Source: Pseudomonadota bacterium
Lineage (GTDB): Bacteria; Pseudomonadota; Alphaproteobacteria; Rhizobiales; Xanthobacteraceae
Assembly (NCBI GenBank): GCA_023391175.1
Contig: JAEWBL010000641.1
Location: 1-9,262, forward strand
Length of the DNA: 9,262 nucleotides
Direction: 5' to 3'
Position 1 is the first letter of the stretch, and each line of letters opens with the position of its first letter. This document shows, piece by piece, positions 1 to 6,039 of this stretch. The notes below the pieces were generated by a model. That model was not told the origin of the DNA. It worked only from the letters and a program-made list of their open reading frames with translations, and did not search any database. Made by a program: the position numbers and the translations under genes.

Positions 1-504
1 GCCTCCGATCGCGCGGCAGAGCACGCCATTGCCGCGCTCGGCACCGTGGGCGGCCTGACCGTCTCTCTCTTCTGCGCCTTCCGCGACGAAATCGACACCA
101 CCCCGCTCGCAGGGGCGCTGCGCGCCCGAGGCGCGCGCCTCGCCCTGCCCGTCATTCTCGGTCGCGGCCGGCCGCTGCTGTTCCGGCTGTGGCACGCCGG
201 CGATGAACTGGTGCTGGCTGGGGCCTTCCGCATTCCCGAGCCGCCCGCTCATGCCGAGGAGGTGGTGCCCGACGTTCTGATGGTGCCGCTGGCCGCCTTC
301 GACCGGCGCGGCTACCGGATCGGATACGGTGCCGGTTTCTACGACCGCACGCTTGCGCTGCTGCGCGCCCGGCGTCCCGTGCGGGCGCTGGGATATGCCT
401 TCGCGTGCCAGCAGGTGGACGCGGTTCCGGTCGAGCCCCATGACGAGCCGGTGGACATGATGATAACGGAGATGGAAGCTTGCAGCGTGATGGTACGCCC
501 CTGA
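1..504 (+). CDS. ygfA: 5-formyltetrahydrofolate cyclo-ligase, C-terminal part (5' end outside window)
   Basis: The reading frame is open from base 1 to the TGA at 502-504, giving 167 residues. The family is about 190 residues long, so roughly the first 25, including the N-terminal basic region, are missing. The GTG at 46 is internal and not the start. The diagnostic nucleotide/folate-binding signature GYGAGFYDR lies at about residues 108-116 of the visible part. It is followed by the family's C-terminal block CQQVDAVPVEPHDEPVD. Members catalyse ATP-dependent conversion of 5-formyl-THF to 5,10-methenyl-THF in the cytosol, returning a storage or inhibitory folate to the one-carbon pool. The next gene starts 42 nt downstream on the same strand with no clear terminator between, so the two are probably co-transcribed. 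The family call is firm. The start and any upstream regulatory RNA lie outside the window. Confidence 0.93.
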   Translation, partial: ASDRAAEHAIAALGTVGGLTVSLFCAFRDEIDTTPLAGALRARGARLALPVILGRGRPLLFRLWHAGDELVLAGAFRIPEPPAHAEEVVPDVLMVPLAAFDRRGYRIGYGAGFYDRTLALLRARRPVRALGYAFACQQVDAVPVEPHDEPVDMMITEMEACSVMVRP

Positions 505-546
505 CGCCTGCCCGCTGCCCCTCGTCTCTGCCCGCCGGAAGAGTTC

Positions 547-1368
547 ATGCGCATTCTGTTTCTTGGCGATGTGGTCGGCCGCTCGGGCCGTGACTGCGTC
601 GCGTCCCACCTGCCGGGCCTCGTCGCCCAATGGTCTCTCGACCTTGTTGTGGTGAACGGCGAGAACGCCGCCGGCGGCTTCGGCATCACCGAGGCGATCT
701 ATGACGACCTGCGCACTGCCGGCGCCGACGCCATCACCCTCGGCAACCACGCCTTCGACCAGCGCGAGGCCCTTGTGTTCATCGAGCGGGCCCCGGCCCT
801 GGTGCGGCCGCTGAACTATCCGCCCGGCACGCCCGGCCGCGGCGCGGCGCTGGTGGAAGCGCGCAACGGCGCGCGGGTGCTGGTGGTGAACGTCATGGGC
901 CGCATCTTCATGGACCCGCTGGACGACCCCTTCGCCGGCCTCGACCGGGCGCTGGACGGTGCCACCCTCGGCGAGATGGTGGATGCCATCGTGGTGGACG
1001 TTCACGCCGAGACCACCAGCGAGAAGCAGGCCATCGGCCATTTCTGCGACGGCCGCGCCTCGCTCGTGGTCGGCACTCACACCCATGTGCCCACCGCCGA
1101 TTACCGTATCCTCTCCGGCGGCACCGCCTACATGACGGATGCAGGCATGTGCGGCGCCTATGACGGCGTGATCGGCATGGACAAGGAGGAGCCGCTGCGC
1201 CGCTTCACCCGCAAGCTCGCCTCCGGCCGGTTCGAGCCGGCGTCGGGCCCCGCGGCGCTGTCCGGCGTCGCGGTGGAGACGGACGACCGGACGGGCCTTG
1301 CGGTGAAGGTCGCGGCCGTGCGCCTCGGCGCCGGGCTGGAGCCGTCGCGTCCGACCTTCTGGGACTGA
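547..1368 (+). CDS. TIGR00282/YmdB-family metallophosphoesterase (2',3'-cyclic-nucleotide phosphodiesterase type)
   Basis: A complete 273-residue protein, normal length for the family. The metal-binding residues of the YmdB-type calcineurin-like fold are all visible: D8 in [11 protein letters not shown]39-N40 in NGEN, N67-H68 in TLGNHAFD, H153 in VDVHAE, and H178 and H180 in [10 protein letters not shown]. The strongly conserved MTDAGMCG segment (196-203) follows, then the DGVIGMD motif. The start is set by GGAAGAG at 537-543, close upstream of the ATG. Characterised relatives (Bacillus subtilis YmdB) hydrolyse 2',3'-cyclic nucleotides and affect late adaptive responses and biofilm or motility decisions. 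The physiological substrate in alphaproteobacteria is not established here. It probably shares a transcript with the upstream cyclo-ligase gene. No catalytic residue is missing. The family call is very secure; the precise substrate is inferred from homologues. Confidence 0.93.
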   Translation: MRILFLGDVVGRSGRDCVASHLPGLVAQWSLDLVVVNGENAAGGFGITEAIYDDLRTAGADAITLGNHAFDQREALVFIERAPALVRPLNYPPGTPGRGAALVEARNGARVLVVNVMGRIFMDPLDDPFAGLDRALDGATLGEMVDAIVVDVHAETTSEKQAIGHFCDGRASLVVGTHTHVPTADYRILSGGTAYMTDAGMCGAYDGVIGMDKEEPLRRFTRKLASGRFEPASGPAALSGVAVETDDRTGLAVKVAAVRLGAGLEPSRPTFWD

Positions 1369-1384
1369 CGCCCTACCTGCCCTT

Positions 1385-1416
1385 GCGGCATGGAAAGCGC
1401 GGTCGCGCCATGCTGC
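1385..1416 (+). other. Hairpin after the phosphoesterase gene; possible terminator or attenuator
   Basis: GCGGCATGG (1385-1393) can pair with CCATGCTGC (1408-1416) over 9 bp including one G-U wobble. The 14-nt loop is itself GC-rich and self-complementary (CGCG/CGCG). It lies 17 nt after the phosphoesterase stop codon and ahead of the candidate yebC promoter. There is no immediate U-tract; the nearest T-run is CTTTT at about 1432-1436. An intrinsic terminator is therefore only possible, and a structured mRNA end or Rho-dependent stop is equally compatible. Confidence 0.3.
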
Positions 1417-1426
1417 ACCCGCTTCC

Positions 1427-1456
1427 TTGCCCTTTTCCCTTCGGCCCGCCTATAAG
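1427..1456 (+). promoter_or_regulatory. Candidate promoter for yebC
   Basis: TTGCCC (1427-1432) and TATAAG (1451-1456) are separated by 18 nt, a fair sigma-70-type pair 85 nt upstream of the yebC ATG. Read with one more base, CTTGCC and CCTATAAGG at 17-nt spacing also partly resemble the alphaproteobacterial heat-shock (RpoH) pattern CTTG...CYTATNT, but the T of the -10 extension is missing. This is a visual match only. No transcription start is known. Confidence 0.4.
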
Positions 1457-1541
1457 GCCGGCTCCAGTCAACAGGATCGGTCCGGGCGGCGCCGCTTGCG
1501 CGGGGCGCGGGACGGGTCCGCACAACGGGACGGTGGCGGCC

Positions 1542-2288
1542 ATGGCCGGGCATTCACAATTCAAGAACATCATGCACCGCAAGGGGCGGCAGGACGCGAT
1601 GCGCTCCAAGCTGTTCTCCAAGCTGGCGCGCGAAATCACCGTCTCGGCCAAGATGGGCCTGCCGGATCCCAACATGAACGCGCGCCTGCGCGCCGCCATT
1701 CTCGCGGCCCGCGCGGAAAACATGCCCAAGGACAATATCGACCGGGCCATCAAGAAGGCGTCCGGGGCCGACACCGAGAATTACGACGAGATTCGCTACG
1801 AGGGCTACGGCCCGGGCGGCGTCGCCGTGATCGTCGAGGCGCTGACCGACAACCGCAACCGCACCGCCTCGGAAGTGCGGTCCTACTTCACCAAGTCGGG
1901 CGGAAACCTCGCCGAGACCGGCGCGGTGTCCTTCATGTTAGACCGGGTGGGGCGGATCGAGTACGCCGCCAGCAAGGCGGACGCCGATACCATGATGGAA
2001 GCGGCCATCGAGGCCGGCGCTGACGACGTGACCTCCGGCGAGGAGGGTCACGAGGTGATCTGCGCGGCAGACAATTTGGCCGAGGTGCAGCGGGCGCTGG
2101 AGCAGAAGTTCGGCGAGCCGAACAAGGCGGCGCTGATCTGGCGGCCGCAGAACACCGTCGCGGTGGATGACGAGACCGGCGAAAAGCTCATGCGCCTCGT
2201 CGAAACCCTCGAGGACAATGACGACGTCCAGACCGTTACCGCCAATTTCGAGCTGTCCGACGCCTTGCTGGCGAAGCTGAGCGCCTGA
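1542..2288 (+). CDS. yebC: YebC/PmpR (TACO1) family protein
   Basis: A complete 248-residue protein, the usual family length. The frame is open upstream to 1383, but the start at 1542 is chosen because the family universally begins [15 protein letters not shown], exactly the residues found there. The 53 extra upstream codons are low-complexity Pro/Gly-rich and overlap the candidate promoter. Further signatures are [12 protein letters not shown] (21-32), the [13 protein letters not shown] block (61-73), [10 protein letters not shown] (86-95), [12 protein letters not shown] (102-113) and [16 protein letters not shown] (118-133). YebC proteins were long annotated as DNA-binding transcriptional regulators (PmpR). 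Their mitochondrial homologue TACO1 and more recent bacterial work point to a ribosome-associated role in relieving stalling. Which applies here cannot be read from the sequence. In many bacteria yebC sits just upstream of ruvC; here it is separated by about 3.7 kb containing a regulator and a polarity gene. Confidence 0.95.
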   Translation: MAGHSQFKNIMHRKGRQDAMRSKLFSKLAREITVSAKMGLPDPNMNARLRAAILAARAENMPKDNIDRAIKKASGADTENYDEIRYEGYGPGGVAVIVEALTDNRNRTASEVRSYFTKSGGNLAETGAVSFMLDRVGRIEYAASKADADTMMEAAIEAGADDVTSGEEGHEVICAADNLAEVQRALEQKFGEPNKAALIWRPQNTVAVDDETGEKLMRLVETLEDNDDVQTVTANFELSDALLAKLSA

Positions 2289-2309
2289 TTCGGAGACAAA
2301 ACCCGAAGT

Positions 2310-2335
2310 GAGCGCCCGGCACGGCCGGGCGGCTC
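2310..2335. terminator. Hairpin between convergent yebC and merR-type genes (first of two)
   Basis: GAGC-GCCCGGC (2310-2320) pairs with GCCGGGC (2324-2330) and GCTC (2332-2335), with a 3-nt loop and one bulged G at 2331, about 11 bp in all. It lies 22 nt past the yebC stop codon. No U-run follows on the plus strand, so it is a strong structure but not a textbook intrinsic terminator. Confidence 0.45.
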
Positions 2336-2350
2336 GCATTCAGGTTTCGC

Positions 2351-2373
2351 GAGAGGCGGCCTCACCGCCTCTC
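2351..2373. terminator. Likely bidirectional terminator hairpin between yebC and the MerR-family gene
   Basis: GAGAGGCGG (2351-2359) and CCGCCTCTC (2365-2373) form a perfect 9-bp stem with a 5-nt loop. It lies 7 nt beyond the stop codon of the minus-strand MerR gene and 62 nt beyond the yebC stop. It is followed by TTC on the plus strand and has no long U-tract in either direction. The placement between two converging genes is what supports a terminator role. Confidence 0.55.
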
Positions 2374-2380
2374 TTCGGCC

Positions 2381-2821
2381 TCAGGCGGCGAACGCCGTGG
2401 CCATGGATTTCAGCTCGGCGATGGCGGTGTCGATCTCGCCGCGCTGACGCTCAAGCTGGGCGATCTGCGACAGGCAGCGATCGCGCGACAGGGACAGCTC
2501 GCTCTCGCCACCCTCGTGGGCCGCGACCAGCGCCCGGATTTCCGCCAGGGTGAAGCCGAGGTGCTTGCCCTTCAGGATCACCGCCAGACGCTTGCGATCG
2601 GCCTCGGAATAAAGCCGGGTCATACCGTCGCGACGGGGCGAGATGAGGCCCTTGTCCTCATAGAAGCGCAGCGCGCGCAGGGTGATCCCGAATTCGCGGG
2701 AAAGGTCGCCGATGGTGAAGACCACGCCCTCACGGTAGCTCTCGCCAGCCACAGGAGCCTGCGGCGGGATGACGGAGCCCAGCCCCTGGTCGAACGACTT
2801 CTCGAACGTGTTGGCGTCCAT
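2381..2821 (-). CDS. MerR-family transcriptional regulator
   Basis: A 146-residue protein. The frame is open further upstream (to 2914), but the ATG at 2821 is preceded by GAGG a few nt away on the coding strand, and the extra residues do not look like the family. An N-terminal extension (1-33) precedes the winged helix-turn-helix. FTIGDLSREFGITLRALRFY (35-54) and EDKGLISPRRDGMTRLYSEA (55-74) form HTH and wing, then RLAVILKGKHLGFTLAEIRAL (78-98) completes the MerR DNA-binding domain. Residues 113-140 are heptad-like and should form the antiparallel dimer coiled coil. There is no C-terminal effector domain and only one cysteine (C116), which argues against a metal or redox-cluster sensor of the MerR/SoxR type. 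It resembles the short LiuR-like MerR proteins tied to acyl-CoA metabolism, but no such gene is adjacent and the ligand is unknown. It converges with yebC and diverges from the PodJ-like gene across a 596-nt spacer, whose promoters it could control. Confidence 0.9.
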   Translation of the reverse strand: MDANTFEKSFDQGLGSVIPPQAPVAGESYREGVVFTIGDLSREFGITLRALRFYEDKGLISPRRDGMTRLYSEADRKRLAVILKGKHLGFTLAEIRALVAAHEGGESELSLSRDRCLSQIAQLERQRGEIDTAIAELKSMATAFAA

Positions 2822-3051
2822 GCCTCTATTCCCCTTATCGCGATCCAGTCCATGACGCGGACGGATGACCTGTGGCGGCCTGTCGTGAGTGCAGCGCCCC
2901 CCCCAACGCACCAAGTGCGCTTCCCCAGGGCGGAACCGGCTGTCTCGGGCGGGCCGGATATGACCAGACCCGACCGGAGGTGCCGCTGCGCCACTATGCC
3001 TACCGTTGTGCTGGCGGCATGGGGAGGTTCCGAGGGATACCGTAGGGGAAA

Positions 3052-3062
3052 GTAACAGTTAC
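3052..3062. repeat. Inverted repeat GTAAC-A-GTTAC
   Basis: A perfect 5+1+5 dyad in an AT-rich patch of the intergenic region, three nt before a second dyad (3066-3089). The size and symmetry suit a dimeric regulator's operator, perhaps the neighbouring MerR-family protein, but it is not located in an obvious promoter spacer. Confidence 0.4.
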
Positions 3063-3065
3063 AAG

Positions 3066-3089
3066 CTCATAAAATCAGATGGTTATGAG
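3066..3089. repeat. Inverted repeat CTCATAA...TTATGAG
   Basis: Perfect 7-nt arms at 3066-3072 and 3083-3089 enclose a 10-nt spacer. The arms are AT-rich in a GC-rich genome, which makes the match less likely by chance. It could be an operator or a weak RNA hairpin. There is no U-run afterwards, so it is not a terminator. Confidence 0.45.
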
Positions 3090-3233
3090 AAGCATGCGAT
3101 TTCGATAATGGCCAAGGCCAGGCTTCGCGAGGTTGCCGCAGCGGAGGGTGAAGCAGATGTTCGGGGCACGTTAGGGAGGGCTACGTGACCGGGAAGGGAC
3201 CCGCCGGCGTTAGTCCCGGCAGAGGGCAACCGT

Positions 3234-3238
3234 GATTC
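3234..3238. promoter_or_regulatory. GANTC site (CcrM-type methylation target)
   Basis: GATTC lies in the leader of the PodJ-like gene, 184 nt upstream of its start. In many alphaproteobacteria CcrM methylates GANTC, and GcrA reads the methylation state at promoters of cell-cycle genes. A single 5-mer is weak evidence. It is listed because a second site and a CtrA-like box lie nearby. Confidence 0.3.
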
Positions 3239-3308
3239 GCACCGTTCGGCGATCGCCTCGGCCCGGCGTTCCCTCCCATTCAGCGCTCCCGCACCGCAGC
3301 GGCGATGA

Positions 3309-3325
3309 TTAACCGGCGATTTACC
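3309..3325 (+). promoter_or_regulatory. Near-consensus CtrA box upstream of the PodJ-like gene
   Basis: TTAACC (3309-3314) and TTTACC (3320-3325) are direct repeats 11 bp apart. This gives TTAA-N7-TTTA, one mismatch from the CtrA consensus TTAA-N7-TTAA, with the additional conserved C after each half. It is 93 nt upstream of the chosen ATG, a promoter-like distance. CtrA is the master cell-cycle response regulator of alphaproteobacteria and commonly controls polarity genes. I see no convincing -10 element, so activation versus repression cannot be decided. Confidence 0.5.
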
Positions 3326-3357
3326 TTGATCCGAAATTCTGTGCTGAGGACATCACC

Positions 3358-3362
3358 GAATC
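3358..3362. promoter_or_regulatory. GANTC site in the PodJ-like gene leader
   Basis: GAATC sits 55 nt upstream of the ATG at 3418, within the near-palindrome CCGAATCGG and 33 nt past the CtrA-like box. This is the position expected for methylation-sensitive (GcrA/CcrM) control near a transcription start. It is suggestive only in combination with the other sites. Confidence 0.35.
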
Positions 3363-3417
3363 GGGGCATGGTACTTTGACACCTCAAGGTCGTCCGTTCG
3401 CCCCGCGGGAGGCCGGA

Positions 3418-5973
3418 ATGGAGCGTTTTGAGCGCACGGCCCGGACGCGCACAGGCTCCGAAGCCCACCTAGGCTTCGAGACTTATGCGCAGGCCGATCA
3501 GACGGACGTCCCCGCCTGGGACGTGTTCGATCTTCCCGCTTCGGCGATCGAAGCCCTGCGCGGGGAAATCGGCGTTCTGCGCGAGCGTCTAGCGACGGCG
3601 GCTCCGAAGCGGGCGGTCACCGAGATGGACCGCGCCATCACCCTTCTGTCCCGACGGGTCGACGACCTGCGCGAAGCGGGAGCGACCCGGGACGGATCGG
3701 ACCAGTTCATCCTCGACGAGCTGGCGTCCATCCGCGACAGCCTCGACCATGTGAGCCGGAACGAGCGGGTCGGCGAGCGGTTCAAGGTGGTCGAATCGGG
3801 CATCGACGCCCTCGGCCGAAAGATCGACCTTCTGGGCGCCCGGGCCGTGGACCCGGTGGAGGTCGCCCGGCTGCAGAGCCAGATGAGCGAAATGCGCGAA
3901 CTGGTGCATCGCCTCGTCACCGGCGGGCCGGGGCAGGATGCCATGGCGCAGCTCGCCCAGCGTCTCGGCGCCTGCGCAGGGGAAGTTGCCCTTGCAGGCG
4001 AGCAGGCCGCGCGTCGCCTCACCGAGGCGGCCGGCGATTTCGAGCGCAATGCCGATGCCCTGCTCCGGCGCATCGCGGAGGTCCAGGCCCGCGGCCGTGC
4101 GGGGGACGCAGAAGCGACCGAGCACTTGCGCGCCTCCCTTCTTGATTCTCTCAATGGCGTTCATGCTCGCCTCGATCGCATGTCGGGGCAGATCGCCGAT
4201 CAGGCGACAAGCATTTCGCCCGCCCTCGGCCTCGAAATCTCCCAGCGGCTAGGTGCCCTTGCGGCGCGGCTCGCCGCGGCGGAAGAGAGCGGCCGGTCGG
4301 CGAGCCCTCTCGTCGACGCCATGGAACGCCACCTGTCCGGCCTGTCGGAGCAGTTGCGTCAGGCCCATGATCGGCTCGATCGGCTCGACGACATCGAAAC
4401 GGGTCTCCGCCGCCTCAGCGAGGAAGTCCGCAACGTCCGCGAAGATGCCCGCTCGGTTGCCGGCGAGGCCGCCGCGGCGGTGGCCGCCAAGGTCTCGGAC
4501 AACCCGGATGGCGCCGCCGTCCTCGGGCTGAAGCGCGGCCTCGCCGCCCTCGAAGCCCGCCAGGACGAAATGGAGCGTCGGGCCGGCGACTTTTACGTGA
4601 GCGAGCTTGAGCAGCAGCTCGACAGCATTTCCGTGGCCCTTGCACAGGACGGTGACGGCACCTACGCACCGCGCGCCCCTCGGGCGGCTCCGGCGCAGGC
4701 CGGCGCGTACCAGGAAGAGGCGTACCAGGAAGCCCCCTACCCGCAGGCCGCCTATTCGGAGGAACCTCATTATGAGGAAGCTCCCCGCCCGCACGCCGCC
4801 CATCAGGAGCCGGAGCGCGCGGCTCCCCAGCCGCAGACTCGCGCACCGGCGGATGTCGCCGATGCCGATCCGCTCGATAGCGCCCTGCGCGCCGCAGCGA
4901 GCGAGGTTCCCTGGCCACGCACCAACCGCCGTGTCGACTGGGGCACACCGCCCGCCGTGGGAGCCGACGCCAACGAGGAGCGCCCGCGCGTGGAGAAGCG
5001 CGCCCGCAAGCCGGAGAAGGTTCGCGACCGCCGCCCTCATGCGCCGGGAATCTTGGCCAGCCTGTTCGCACGGCGCCGTCACATTGCCATGGTGGCGCTG
5101 ATTGCCGGGGCGACCACCGTCTTCACCGGTCTCAGCGTCGGCATGGCCGTGCGCAACGGCCCTGAGCTCTTGACCAGCCTGACGCAAACCCTGCGCCGGC
5201 TCGCCGCCCCCGCCGTTGCCGGTGTGACACCGACCGAGCTGCCGCCGGCCATTGGCCCGTCCGCCTTGCAGACCGCCGCACGCGACGGCGATCCCGCCGC
5301 CGCCTTCCTGGTGGCCGGCCGCTATGCGGAAGGCCGCGGCACCGACGTCGATCTCGATGCCGCCACCAAGTGGCTCGGCTATGCGGTGCAGCGCGGGTCC
5401 GCCCCCGCCGCGCTCAGGCTCGGCGCACTCTATGAGTCGGCCGGCAAGGACATGGGCGAGGCGCGTCGCTTCTATACCTGGGCCGCCGAACAGGGGAACG
5501 TGCGCGCCATGCACGCGCTCGCCATGCTTCTGTCCGAAGGCACCCTGCCGGGCCTCGACGGCAAGCCGGACTGGTCCGGCGCACTCAAGTGGTTCCGCAC
5601 CGCCGCCCACCTCGGCCATCGTGACAGCCAGTACAATCTCGGCGTGATCTATGCCCGCGGCCTCGGCGTGAGCGCCGACGCGACCGAAGCCTGGAAGTGG
5701 CTCGATCTCGCCGCTCGCCAGGGCGACGAGGACAGCGCCCGCAAGCGCGACATCCTGAGCCGAGACGCCGATCCCGCCGTGCTGGCCAAGGCCCAGCAGG
5801 CCTCCGCCGCCTTCGTTCCCGCGACGCCGGTTGCCGCCGCCAACGTCGTGACCATCAAGCCGGAATGGCAGGAGCAGGCCCCGGACGTGGTGGCAAGCGC
5901 CGCCCCGGCCAAGTCCGAGGCGGCCGCCAAGGCCGGCACGCGGGTCGCAAGCTCCGCCGGCACCACGCGCTGA
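3418..5973 (+). CDS. PodJ-like polar localisation protein: coiled coil, one membrane span, periplasmic SEL1 repeats
   Basis: An 851-residue protein. The ATG at 3418 is preferred over the in-frame TTG at 3376 because GGGAGG (3407-3412) lies 5 nt before it. Residues 1 to about 405 are charged and heptad-like, rich in Leu, Arg, Glu and Ala, with no signal peptide, and should form long coiled coils. Residues 411-525 are a low-complexity Ala/Pro/Glu/Tyr-rich linker. A strongly basic stretch (526-555) precedes one hydrophobic segment (about 556-577), giving cytoplasmic N-in, periplasmic C-out topology. Residues 623-770 hold about four SEL1/TPR-like repeats, for example GDPAAAFLVAGRYAEGRG and GHRDSQYNLGVIYARGLG, each ending in an AAxxG-type helix. 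The Ala-rich tail (771-851) has no recognisable peptidoglycan-binding domain. This order matches PodJ, the new-pole organiser of Caulobacter and rhizobia, but without PodJ's C-terminal wall-binding domain. The polarity role is inferred from architecture. Other SEL1 envelope proteins are an alternative. It is transcribed away from the MerR gene, with a CtrA-like box upstream. Confidence 0.75.
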   Translation: MERFERTARTRTGSEAHLGFETYAQADQTDVPAWDVFDLPASAIEALRGEIGVLRERLATAAPKRAVTEMDRAITLLSRRVDDLREAGATRDGSDQFILDELASIRDSLDHVSRNERVGERFKVVESGIDALGRKIDLLGARAVDPVEVARLQSQMSEMRELVHRLVTGGPGQDAMAQLAQRLGACAGEVALAGEQAARRLTEAAGDFERNADALLRRIAEVQARGRAGDAEATEHLRASLLDSLNGVHARLDRMSGQIADQATSISPALGLEISQRLGALAARLAAAEESGRSASPLVDAMERHLSGLSEQLRQAHDRLDRLDDIETGLRRLSEEVRNVREDARSVAGEAAAAVAAKVSDNPDGAAVLGLKRGLAALEARQDEMERRAGDFYVSELEQQLDSISVALAQDGDGTYAPRAPRAAPAQAGAYQEEAYQEAPYPQAAYSEEPHYEEAPRPHAAHQEPERAAPQPQTRAPADVADADPLDSALRAAASEVPWPRTNRRVDWGTPPAVGADANEERPRVEKRARKPEKVRDRRPHAPGILASLFARRRHIAMVALIAGATTVFTGLSVGMAVRNGPELLTSLTQTLRRLAAPAVAGVTPTELPPAIGPSALQTAARDGDPAAAFLVAGRYAEGRGTDVDLDAATKWLGYAVQRGSAPAALRLGALYESAGKDMGEARRFYTWAAEQGNVRAMHALAMLLSEGTLPGLDGKPDWSGALKWFRTAAHLGHRDSQYNLGVIYARGLGVSADATEAWKWLDLAARQGDEDSARKRDILSRDADPAVLAKAQQASAAFVPATPVAAANVVTIKPEWQEQAPDVVASAAPAKSEAAAKAGTRVASSAGTTR
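4705..4732 (+). repeat. 15-bp tandem repeat inside the PodJ-like linker
   Basis: GCGTACCAGGAAG occurs at 4705-4717 and again at 4720-4732, a period of 15 bp encoding AYQEE then AYQEA. The protein keeps a five-residue beat beyond the DNA repeat: tyrosines fall at residues 431, 436, 441 and 446, then 452. This suggests the linker grew by codon-unit duplication and then diverged. Confidence 0.75.
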
Positions 5974-5978
5974 GGCTG

Positions 5979-6007
5979 AGGGGATGCCGGTTCCCGGCCT
6001 CCCCTTT
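5979..6007 (+). terminator. Probable terminator hairpin between the PodJ-like gene and ruvC
   Basis: AGGGG (5979-5983) pairs with CCCCT (6001-6005), and GCCGG (5986-5990) with CCGGC (5994-5998). A 2x2 internal loop separates the helices and TTC forms the apical loop. TTT (6005-6007) follows at once. It starts 5 nt after the stop codon of the PodJ-like gene. The U-run is short, so termination may be partial and ruvC might still receive read-through. Confidence 0.5.
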
Positions 6008-6039
6008 CCCCGGTCCGCCCGCTGGCGCACCTTCCCCCC

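Larger units (their letters stand above)
2822..3417. other. Long intergenic control region between divergent merR-type and PodJ-like genes
   Basis: No convincing gene is seen in this 596-nt stretch. A 60-codon plus-strand frame at 3006-3188 has no good ribosome-binding site, no recognisable motif and atypical codons. From the MerR side the region holds an 8-C run (2897-2904) and a comparatively AT-rich patch with two inverted repeats (3052-3089). Next come a GC-rich dyad (CCGGGA at 3189-3194 with TCCCGG at 3214-3219; alternative arms GGGAC 3196-3200 and GTCCC 3213-3217) and the palindrome GGCGATCGCC near 3249-3258. Closest to the downstream gene are a CtrA-like box and two GANTC sites. A small RNA could be hidden here, but no clear promoter-terminator pair is seen. 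Confidence 0.6.

Noticed and set aside
1383..1541. N-terminal extension of YebC by 53 residues
   Set aside because: The family starts at MAGHSQFKN. The extension is low-complexity Pro/Gly-rich and overlaps the candidate promoter.
1938..1940. TTA leucine codon in yebC as a regulatory rare codon
   Set aside because: A single rare codon in a conserved housekeeping gene. There is no reason to expect bldA-like control in this group.
2897..2904. Run of eight C upstream of the MerR gene as a phase-variation switch
   Set aside because: It lies 76 nt or more upstream of the gene start, not between recognisable promoter elements. A homopolymer of this length is not remarkable in GC-rich DNA.
3159..3173. 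LexA-like GTTC-N7-GTTA match
   Set aside because: It is far from any repair gene and has one mismatch. Useful mainly as a warning about the chance rate of the ruvB site.
3006..3188. 60-codon plus-strand frame in the long intergenic region
   Set aside because: No well-placed ribosome site, no recognisable motif, codon use unlike the neighbouring genes, and it spans the inverted repeats. Treated as non-coding.
3189..3219. GC-rich dyad as an intrinsic terminator or small RNA end
   Set aside because: Short arms, a long loop, no U-run and no promoter upstream that would define a transcript.
3376..3417. TTG at 3376 as the start of the PodJ-like protein
   Set aside because: The ATG at 3418 has GGGAGG at an ideal 5-nt spacing, whereas the TTG has none.
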